A model generated the notes under the pieces. It saw nothing but the letters and a program-made list of their open reading frames with translations, did not search any database and was not told where the DNA came from. From assembly GCA_020722625.1 (NCBI GenBank), contig DYKK01000228.1, forward strand, positions 1-5,619: a DNA stretch of 5,619 nt, read 5' to 3'. A program made the position numbers and the translations under genes. Shown in pieces: positions 1 through 4,556 of the stretch. The DNA comes from Anaeromyxobacter dehalogenans. Its GTDB lineage: Bacteria > Myxococcota_A > UBA9042 > DTJE01. Within the stretch, counting starts at the first letter, position 1, and each line of letters begins with the position of its first letter.

Positions 1-2
1 CC

Positions 3-1034
3 CAGTGCGTGACCCCCTGCGTGGAGAAGAAGTGCGGGGACGACGGGTGCGGCGGGTCCTGCGGGACCTGCGGGACCGGACCCCAGTGGTCGTGCGTGGC
101 CGGGAAGTGCGTGTGCACCCCGTACTGCGCCGGGGCCGTGTGCGGAAAGGACGGGTGCGGGGGGGTGTGCGGGACGTGCCCTGCGGGTCAGGTCTGCGCC
201 GGCGGGAAGTGCGTGACCCCGACCTGCACCCCGAACTGCACCGCGCGAGAGTGCGGGGACGGAGGATGCCCGGACCAGCCGGAGGCGTGCGGGGTGTGCC
301 CGGCGGGCCAGACGTGCAGCATCTGGGGCCAGTGCCAGGGGTGCGTCCCGCAGTGCGACGCGAAGGACTGCGGGGACGACGGGTGCGGAGGGTCGTGCGG
401 GACCTGCCCCGCCGGCAAGGTCTGCAACGCCTCCGGCCAGTGCGTGACCGGGCCCTGCGTGGCGGATTGCACCGGGAAGCAGTGCGGGGACGACGGGTGC
501 GGAGGGTCGTGCGGGACGTGCGGGCCGGGCCGGACCTGCGACCAGACGGGGACGTGCGTGGCCGGGGTCCCGGACCCCGGAACGGAGGATGCCCAGGGCC
601 CCGCCGACCTGCCCCAACCCGGCGACGAGGCAGGACCGGCGGAGGAGGCGGCCGGGACGGACCTCGCGACCCCGGATGGAAGCGGACCCGTCGAGACGGT
701 CCCGGTCCGGGACCGCGGCGCCGATGCCTCCTGCCCCCCGGGTTCCCGCTGGTCCTACGGGCGGTGCGTGGCGACCCCGGGAGGGACCGGGGGCGGCACG
801 AGCGGCGGGGGGTGCCGGGCCGGCGGCGACGCATCGTCGGGCCTCCTCGTGGTCCTGACCTGGCTCGCCGCGTGGGTCTCGAGGCGCATCATCCGCCCGG
901 CCGCGGCTCGCCCGGTCTGGGGGCGCGATTTTCAATCGCGCCGGCTGCGCGGCCTCCGAGCCGCGCCCCCCGGGGTTCAGTGTCGCGCTGCACGTGCATC
1001 CGTCGTGACGCCCCGCCCATCGCGACCAACGTGA
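3..1034 (+). CDS. Cysteine-rich modular secreted protein with MYXO-CTERM-like tail (5' partial)
   Basis: The gene enters from the left edge in the frame beginning at base 3 and stops at TGA 1032-1034, leaving 343 residues; the true start and any signal peptide are outside the window. Counting base 3 as residue 1, residues 4-187 hold five modules of about 34-38 residues built on CGDDGCGGSCGTC, followed by a CPAGxxC or similar loop and a GxC. Residues 188-245 are a Pro/Asp/Glu/Gly linker without cysteine. A short Cys pair (CPPGSRWSYGRC) and a Gly/Thr-rich spacer follow, then Cys271, a hydrophobic stretch (GLLVVLTWLAAW) and Arg294-Arg295. Cys, hydrophobic helix and basic end are the layout of MYXO-CTERM sorting signals, so I infer a disulfide-rich protein exported and anchored at the cell surface. 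The frame oddly continues 48 residues past the Arg pair through a palindrome into a repeat header. Such modules are common in large deltaproteobacterial secreted proteins; the exact role is unknown. Confidence 0.8.
   Translation, partial: QCVTPCVEKKCGDDGCGGSCGTCGTGPQWSCVAGKCVCTPYCAGAVCGKDGCGGVCGTCPAGQVCAGGKCVTPTCTPNCTARECGDGGCPDQPEACGVCPAGQTCSIWGQCQGCVPQCDAKDCGDDGCGGSCGTCPAGKVCNASGQCVTGPCVADCTGKQCGDDGCGGSCGTCGPGRTCDQTGTCVAGVPDPGTEDAQGPADLPQPGDEAGPAEEAAGTDLATPDGSGPVETVPVRDRGADASCPPGSRWSYGRCVATPGGTGGGTSGGGCRAGGDASSGLLVVLTWLAAWVSRRIIRPAAARPVWGRDFQSRRLRGLRAAPPGVQCRAARASVVTPRPSRPT
12..563 (+). repeat. Five tandem cysteine-rich modules
   Basis: Five in-frame modules start at about residues 4, 39, 76, 115 and 153 of the partial protein. 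Each follows C-x4-C-G-x2-G-C and, in modules 1, 2, 4 and 5, GG-x-C-G-x-C, then two further cysteines. The DNA is also repeated: bases 369-404 and 483-518 are identical over 36 nt and lie exactly 114 nt (38 codons) apart, and bases 33-52 match the first 20 nt of both. Module 2 has diverged to CGKDGCGGVCGTC, and module 3 replaces the GGS loop by PDQPEA. The pattern suggests growth by in-frame duplication, with modules 4 and 5 the most recently duplicated or homogenised pair. Confidence 0.85.
813..887 (+). other. Predicted MYXO-CTERM-like C-terminal sorting signal
   Basis: Within the cysteine-rich protein, Cys271 follows a Gly/Thr/Ser spacer and is followed by about ten small or polar residues, a hydrophobic segment of roughly 12 residues (GLLVVLTWLAAW) and Ser-Arg-Arg. 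In MYXO-CTERM proteins such a tail is cleaved near the Cys by a myxosortase and the protein is retained at the outer surface. The family assignment is by layout only. Those tails normally end a few residues after the Arg cluster, whereas here the open frame continues for 48 residues. Confidence 0.55.
922..942. repeat. Perfect 9-bp palindrome with 3-nt loop
   Basis: GGCGCGATT at 922-930 and AATCGCGCC at 934-942 are exact reverse complements separated by TTC. It lies 34 bases after the Arg-Arg codons of the sorting tail, inside the extended reading frame. Its compactness and position at a gene end suit a dispersed REP-like hairpin or a transcript-end structure. No T-run follows, so a classical intrinsic terminator is not supported. 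Confidence 0.6.
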
Positions 1035-1066
1035 CACTGACACTGTCACTGAACCTGTCCACTGAA
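1014..1066 (+). repeat. Repeat block A: header plus short CTG-hexamer array
   Basis: The header CCATCGCGACCAACGTG occupies 1017-1033. It is followed by CTG triplets at 1037, 1043, 1049 and 1055 (exact 6-nt steps) and 1062 (7-nt step), with the intervening triplets drawn mostly from ACA, TCA, AAC and TCC. The cysteine-rich gene's stop codon falls at the end of the header. Block B repeats the same layout 114 nt downstream. Confidence 0.75.
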
Positions 1067-1127
1067 TCTCTGGAGGCCGGGGTCCGGCATCCGGGGTCGC
1101 GGTGGACGTGGCTCCATCCTCATTCGC

Positions 1128-1230
1128 CGTCCATCGCGACCAACGTGGACCTGGCACTGTCACTGACACTGACCCTGTCACTGTCCTCTGTCACTGAACC
1201 TGTCCCCTGAACCTGTCCCTGCCCCTGCGT
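1128..1230 (+). repeat. Repeat block B: header plus longer CTG-hexamer array
   Basis: The header CCATCGCGACCAACGTG recurs at 1131-1147; extended to 20 nt (1128-1147) it differs from block A (1014-1033) at one base. CTG triplets then start at 1151, 1157, 1163, 1169, 1175, 1181, 1188, 1194, 1200, 1207, 1213, 1219 and 1225, so the 6-nt period is kept across 13 triplets with two single-base slips. The intervening triplets vary (GCA, TCA, ACA, ACC, TCC, AAC). This is a degenerate tandem array, unlike CRISPR repeats and spacers. Its origin and function are unknown. Confidence 0.8.
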
Positions 1231-1271
1231 TGCCGGGGAGTCCGAGGTTCACTTGGCGATCGGTCGCAGGC

Positions 1272-1292
1272 GGCGCGAGCGGTGCTCGCGTC
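1272..1292. other. Short hairpin upstream of wbpB
   Basis: CGCGAGC (1274-1280) and GCTCGCG (1284-1290) pair perfectly around a GGT loop, and the stem can be extended by a G-T wobble and a G-C pair to 1272-1292. No T-run follows. It could end transcription from the left with a termination factor, or be chance in GC-rich DNA. Confidence 0.3.
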
Positions 1293-1338
1293 TCCAGGGG
1301 AACCACGAAGAGGCCAGGCGCCGTTTCTTGACCCTGGA

Positions 1339-1368
1339 TTGGATTCGCGGCCGCTCTTGTGCTAGCGT
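1339..1368 (+). promoter_or_regulatory. Possible sigma-70-type promoter for wbpBAD
   Basis: TTGGAT (1339-1344) could serve as a -35 box, with an extended -10 of the form TGC-TAGCGT (1360-1368) after an 18-nt spacer. It is the only AT-richer patch between the repeats and wbpB and would give a leader of about 65 nt. The -10 box is a poor match to TATAAT, so this is a candidate only. An earlier TTGACC at 1328-1333 has no suitable -10 partner. Confidence 0.3.
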
Positions 1369-1421
1369 TCGCCGGTCTCACGCGGTCCCCCAGGTCGTGA
1401 CGCGGGCCGCGCGGTGCAAGG

Positions 1422-1428
1422 AAGGAGG
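1422..1428 (+). promoter_or_regulatory. wbpB: Ribosome binding site of wbpB
   Basis: AAGGAGG lies 12 nt before ATG 1441. It decides the start: the in-frame GTG at 1414 lies upstream of this site and cannot use it, and the extra nine residues would precede the usual N-terminal strand of the Rossmann fold. The spacing is somewhat long, but the G-run downstream could allow closer pairing. Confidence 0.65.
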
Positions 1429-1440
1429 GGGTCTGAGCCC

Positions 1441-2478
1441 ATGGCAGAGGAACCGATCCGCTTCGCCATCGTGGGGTGCGGTCGCATCTCGGGATATCAC
1501 GTGGAGGCCCTCGGGTCGCTGCCGGGCGCCCGGGTCGCGGCGGTCTGCGACCTCGTGGAGGAGCGCGCGAGGGCCACGGCGCAGAAGGCCGGCGGCGTGC
1601 CCTGGTTCACCGAGTACGGGCGGATGCTCGAGGCCGGGGGCTTCGATGTCGTGTCGGTGTGTACGCCGTCCGGCCTCCACCCGGAGCACGGCATCCTCGC
1701 GGCCGAGGCGGGGTACCACGTGGTCACCGAGAAGCCGATGGGCGTGACCCTGCCGCCCGTGGACCGCCTGATCGAGACGTGCGACCGCCTGTCCCGCAGA
1801 TTGTTCGTTGTGAAACAAAACCGCCTGAACCCCACGGTGCGCCTTCTGAAACAGGCCGTGGACAAGGGCCGATTCGGGCGCATCTGCTACGCCGAGGTCA
1901 ACGTCTTCTGGACCCGGCCCCAGGACTACTACGACCAGGCCCCCTGGCGTGGCACGCGGGCCCTGGACGGCGGCGCGATCATGAACCAGGCCTCCCACTA
2001 CGTGGACCTGGTGCAGTGGCTCGCGGGCGACGTCGAGGAGGTCGAGGCCTTCACCGCGACCCTCGAACGCCGGATCGAGACCGAGGACACGGGCGCGGCG
2101 GTCCTGCGGTTCCGCAACGGGGCCGTCGGGACCTTGAACGTGACCATGCTCGTGTATCCGCGCAACCTGGAGGGGTCCGTGACCCTGCTCGGGACCCGCG
2201 GGACCGCGCGGGTCGGCGGGGTCGCGCTGAACCGAATCGAGCAATGGGAGTTCGACCGCTACGAGGACGAGGACCGCGGCATCCTCGAGGCCGGCTACAC
2301 GCCCCCGACGGTCTATGGCCACGGGCACCGCGGGTACTACGAGAACGTCCTGGCGGTCCTGCGGGGGGAGGCGGAACCCCAGACGGACGGGCGGTCCGGC
2401 CGGAAGTCGCTGGAACTGATCCTCGCGATCTACCGGGCCGCGGAGGAGAGGCGGCGGGTGCGGCTGCCGCTGGACTGA
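1441..2478 (+). CDS. wbpB: UDP-N-acetyl-2-amino-2-deoxyglucuronate 3-dehydrogenase (WbpB/WlbA, Gfo/Idh/MocA family)
   Basis: Cytoplasmic NAD-dependent oxidoreductase predicted to oxidise C3 of UDP-GlcNAcA to the 3-keto sugar, the step before amination toward UDP-GlcNAc3NAcA. The 345-residue protein has an N-terminal Rossmann fold beginning RFAIVGCGRISGYH (residues 7-20). The Gfo/Idh/MocA motif TEKPMG follows, with Lys98, and then VKQNRLNP, typical of the WbpB/WlbA group. The substrate-domain motif DGGAIMNQASHYVD (176-189) contains His186; the Lys and His are the expected catalytic or binding residues of this family. The motif WRGT just before it and the C-terminal GHRGYYENVLAVLRGE also fit. 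ATG 1441 is chosen because AAGGAGG precedes it. It is first in a tight unit with wbpA (41-nt gap) and wbpD. An unusually AT-rich stretch (1798-1822) encodes the conserved LFVVKQN segment. Other Gfo/Idh/MocA sugar dehydrogenases are possible by family alone; the neighbours make the WbpB assignment strong. Confidence 0.88.
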   Translation: MAEEPIRFAIVGCGRISGYHVEALGSLPGARVAAVCDLVEERARATAQKAGGVPWFTEYGRMLEAGGFDVVSVCTPSGLHPEHGILAAEAGYHVVTEKPMGVTLPPVDRLIETCDRLSRRLFVVKQNRLNPTVRLLKQAVDKGRFGRICYAEVNVFWTRPQDYYDQAPWRGTRALDGGAIMNQASHYVDLVQWLAGDVEEVEAFTATLERRIETEDTGAAVLRFRNGAVGTLNVTMLVYPRNLEGSVTLLGTRGTARVGGVALNRIEQWEFDRYEDEDRGILEAGYTPPTVYGHGHRGYYENVLAVLRGEAEPQTDGRSGRKSLELILAIYRAAEERRRVRLPLD

Positions 2479-2506
2479 CGCCTGCCCGCGCCGGGGGCGC
2501 GGCCGC

Positions 2507-2514
2507 GGAGGAGG
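2507..2514 (+). promoter_or_regulatory. wbpA: Ribosome binding site of wbpA
   Basis: GGAGGAGG lies 5 nt before ATG 2520. It supports this ATG as the start, although the reading frame is open far upstream, overlapping wbpB in another frame. Confidence 0.7.
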
Positions 2515-2519
2515 TGGAG

Positions 2520-3821
2520 ATGACAGACCTGCTGGACCGGATCCGCGAAAAGACGGCGGTGGTCGGCGTGCTGGGGCTCGGCTACGTCGGTCTGCCCCTC
2601 GCGGTCGCGTTCGCTCGCAGGGGGTTCCGGGTCGTGGGCCTCGACACGGACGACGCAAAGGTCGAGAGGCTGCGACAGGGGCGGACCTACATCCGCCACA
2701 TCTCCGACGAGGTCGTCGCGGAACTGGCGGCCCGCGGATTCGATCCCACCTCGGACTTTTCGCGGGCTCGGGATTGCGACGCGATCCTGATCTGCGTTCC
2801 CACCCCGCTCACGGCACACCGCGAACCGGACATGTCTTACATCGTCGGGTCGTGCGAGGCCATCGCCCCGCACCTGCGGCCCGGCCAGTTGATCGTCCTG
2901 GAGTCCACGACCTACCCGGGCACCACCGACGAGGTGATGCGCCCCATCCTCGAGCGGTCCGGGCTTCGCGCCGGCCAGGACTTCCACATCGGGTATTCCC
3001 CGGAGCGCGAGGACCCGAACAACCCCGACTTCGACACCGCGACCATCCCCAAGGTCGTGGGGGCGGACGACCCGGCCGGCCTTGAGATGCTGAAGGCCCT
3101 GTACGGCCAGGTGGTGGTCCGCGTGGTCCCCGTGTCCTCCACGCGGGTGGCCGAGGCGACGAAGATTCTGGAAAATACGTTTCGTGCAGTGAATATCGCG
3201 CTCGTCAACGAACTGAAGATGGTCTTCGGCCGCATGGGCATTGACGTCTGGGAGGTCATCGAGGCCGCGGCGACCAAGCCGTTCGGGTTCATGAAGTTCA
3301 CGCCGGGACCCGGGCTCGGGGGCCACTGCATCCCGATCGACCCGTTCTACCTGACCTGGAAGGCGCGGGAATACGACATGCCCACGCGGTTCATCGAGAT
3401 GGCCGGGGAGGTGAACTCGGCCATGCCCCACCATGTCGTGCAGCAGGTCCTCGAGGCGTTCTCCGCGCGGGGACGAGGGCTGCGCGGGGCGAGGGTCCTG
3501 CTGGTCGGGCTCGCCTACAAGAAGAACGTGGACGACGCCCGCGAATCCCCGTCGTTCCGGCTCATCGACCTGCTCGAGGCCCGGGGCGCGGTCGTGTCGT
3601 ACCACGACCCGTTCATCCCCGTGATCCCGAAGACCCGCGAGCACCCGCACCTCGCGGGCCGCGAGAGCGTCCCCCTGTCGCGCGCCGCCGAGTTCGACGC
3701 GGTGCTGATCGCGACGAACCATGACGGAATTGACTGGACAAGGCTGCTCCAGGACGCGCGCCTGATCGTGGACACCCGCGGCGTGTACAGGGGCTCGCAC
3801 GACAAGGTCGTGAAGGCCTGA
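2520..3821 (+). CDS. wbpA: UDP-N-acetyl-D-glucosamine 6-dehydrogenase (WbpA)
   Basis: Cytoplasmic NAD-dependent enzyme of the UDP-glucose/GDP-mannose dehydrogenase family, predicted to oxidise UDP-GlcNAc twice at C6 to UDP-GlcNAcA, the first step of the pathway. The 433-residue protein shows the N-terminal NAD-binding motif GLGYVGLPLA (residues 19-28), then VPTPL, then VLESTTYPGTT with Glu128, SPEREDPNN, and the central-helix motif KILENTFR with Lys215 and Asn219. The catalytic thiol is Cys270 in GGHCIPIDPFYLTWKA. The C-terminal UDP-binding domain carries VLLVGLAYKKNVDDARESPS and a YHDPF motif. All key residues are present and the length is normal for the family. The start MTDLLDRIREKTAVVGVLGL resembles Pseudomonas WbpA, which favours UDP-GlcNAc over UDP-Glc or UDP-GalNAc as substrate, as does its position between wbpB and wbpD; a WbpO/TviB-type activity is the main alternative. 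The gap to wbpD is 10 nt. Confidence 0.9.
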   Translation: MTDLLDRIREKTAVVGVLGLGYVGLPLAVAFARRGFRVVGLDTDDAKVERLRQGRTYIRHISDEVVAELAARGFDPTSDFSRARDCDAILICVPTPLTAHREPDMSYIVGSCEAIAPHLRPGQLIVLESTTYPGTTDEVMRPILERSGLRAGQDFHIGYSPEREDPNNPDFDTATIPKVVGADDPAGLEMLKALYGQVVVRVVPVSSTRVAEATKILENTFRAVNIALVNELKMVFGRMGIDVWEVIEAAATKPFGFMKFTPGPGLGGHCIPIDPFYLTWKAREYDMPTRFIEMAGEVNSAMPHHVVQQVLEAFSARGRGLRGARVLLVGLAYKKNVDDARESPSFRLIDLLEARGAVVSYHDPFIPVIPKTREHPHLAGRESVPLSRAAEFDAVLIATNHDGIDWTRLLQDARLIVDTRGVYRGSHDKVVKA

Positions 3822-3822
3822 C

Positions 3823-3826
3823 GAGG
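3823..3826 (+). promoter_or_regulatory. wbpD: Short ribosome binding site of wbpD
   Basis: GAGG lies 5 nt before ATG 3832 and directly follows the wbpA stop codon (3819-3821). The core is short, so translational coupling with wbpA is likely. Confidence 0.5.
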
Positions 3827-3831
3827 ATGCC

Positions 3832-4473
3832 ATGACCCCCCGGAAAGCCTACTTCGCGCACCCGACCGCGATCCTGGACGGCGAGACCGAGGCCAACGGG
3901 TATTGCGACCCGAACATCGGGGAGGGGACCCGGATCTGGCACCACGCGCACGTGATGGCCGGCGCGCGGATCGGCCCGCGGTGCAACCTCGGGCAGAACG
4001 TCTTCGTCGGCGCGACCGCGGTCCTCGGGGAGGGGTGCAAGGTCCAGAACAACGTCAACCTCTATGACGGCGTGGTCCTGGAAGACTTCGTGTTCTGCGG
4101 CCCCTCGATGACGTTCACGAACCTGTCGTCCCCCCTTCCGAGGGCCGCCATCCCGAGGCACCACGCCTATCAGAAGACGGTGGTCCGGCGCCATGCCTCC
4201 ATCGGGGCCGGGGCGGTCATCGTGTGCGGGCACGAACTCGGTGAGGCCTGCTTCGTGGCGGCCGGGGCTGTGGTGGTCCGCGACGTCCCCGCGCACGCCC
4301 TGGTCGCCGGGGTCCCCGCGCGCATCGTGGGGTGGGTCTGCCGGTGCGGGGCGCGCCTGCGCTTCGACGGCGACACCGCCGAGTGCCGCGAGCGTTACGA
4401 AATCGAGGGCCGCGAGGTCACCTGCGGCCTGCGCTACCGCCGCGTCGGCCCGGAGAAGGTCGTGCCTTCGTGA
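3832..4473 (+). CDS. wbpD: UDP-2-acetamido-3-amino-2,3-dideoxy-glucuronate N-acetyltransferase (WbpD/WlbB)
   Basis: Acetyl-CoA-dependent transferase predicted to acetylate the 3-amino group of UDP-GlcNAc(3NH2)A, giving UDP-GlcNAc3NAcA. The 213-residue protein is a left-handed parallel beta-helix of hexapeptide repeats: HPTAILDGE near the N-terminus, then IGEGTRIWHHAHVMAGARIG, LGQNVFVG, VQNNVNLYDGVVLED and FVFCGPSMTFTNLSSPLPR, whose loop marks the WbpD family. Later coils run IGAGAVIVCG through VVVRDVPAHALVAGVPARIVGW. The tail after GW holds four cysteines, Cys170, Cys172, Cys185 and Cys198, in a possible zinc-ribbon-like arrangement that makes the protein slightly longer than the Pseudomonas enzyme. 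Active enzymes are trimers. It is the last gene of the wbpBAD unit, 10 nt after wbpA. Other hexapeptide sugar acetyltransferases are possible in principle, but the VFCGPSMTFTN loop and the two neighbours make WbpD the clear choice. Confidence 0.9.
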   Translation: MTPRKAYFAHPTAILDGETEANGYCDPNIGEGTRIWHHAHVMAGARIGPRCNLGQNVFVGATAVLGEGCKVQNNVNLYDGVVLEDFVFCGPSMTFTNLSSPLPRAAIPRHHAYQKTVVRRHASIGAGAVIVCGHELGEACFVAAGAVVVRDVPAHALVAGVPARIVGWVCRCGARLRFDGDTAECRERYEIEGREVTCGLRYRRVGPEKVVPS

Positions 4474-4528
4474 CCGCGGGCGTCCGACGACCGACCGGTC
4501 CCCACACGACCCTCCGCGTCCGGTCCAC

Positions 4529-4556
4529 GAGAATCGGATCAAGGGGACCGATTCTC
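4529..4556. terminator. Hairpin between convergent genes (possible bidirectional terminator)
   Basis: GAGAATCGG (4529-4537) and CCGATTCTC (4548-4556) pair perfectly over 9 bp around a 10-nt loop. It lies 55 nt after the wbpD stop and overlaps the last codons and stop (4539-4541) of the minus-strand epimerase. Position between convergent units suggests it separates or stabilises both transcript ends. There is no T-run on either strand, so it is not a standard intrinsic terminator. Confidence 0.5.

Larger units (their letters stand above)
1035..1440. other. Gene-free interval, 406 bases, with repeats and possible promoter
   Basis: No credible gene is seen here on either strand. It holds the CTG-hexamer arrays of blocks A and B separated by about 60 bases of unique GC-rich sequence, a short hairpin around 1272-1292, a promoter-like pair at 1339-1368, and the leader of wbpB with its ribosome binding site. 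Open frames that cross it are by-products of high GC content and encode low-complexity Arg/Pro/Ala or Leu-Ser/Leu-Thr runs without recognisable domains. Confidence 0.7.

Noticed and set aside
5..1210. Long plus-strand open frame (about 400 codons) overlapping the cysteine-rich gene
   Set aside because: It is a frame-shifted reading of the repeated Cys modules, dominated by Arg/Gly/Pro/Val with no domain. The alternate frame gives the regular Cys spacing of a known module type.
1037..1227. CRISPR array
   Set aside because: The repeating unit is about 6 nt with variable halves, and the two headers are 114 nt apart with dissimilar contents between them; there are no regular 25-40 nt repeats with spacers and no cas genes.
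1328..1333. TTGACC as -35 box of the wbpB promoter
   Set aside because: Nothing resembling a -10 box occurs 16-18 nt downstream; the later TTGGAT pairs better with TGCTAGCGT.
1414..1440. GTG start for wbpB nine codons upstream
   Set aside because: It lies upstream of the AAGGAGG that serves ATG 1441 and has no site of its own in view.
1378..2658. Long minus-strand open frame opposite wbpB
   Set aside because: Arg/Pro/His-rich composition typical of antisense frames in GC-rich genes; wbpB has clear family motifs and a ribosome binding site.
2430..3833. Long minus-strand open frame opposite wbpA
   Set aside because: No domain or start signal; wbpA on the plus strand retains every catalytic motif.
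3613..4542. Minus-strand open frame opposite wbpD
   Set aside because: Antisense by-product; the plus strand carries an intact hexapeptide acetyltransferase.
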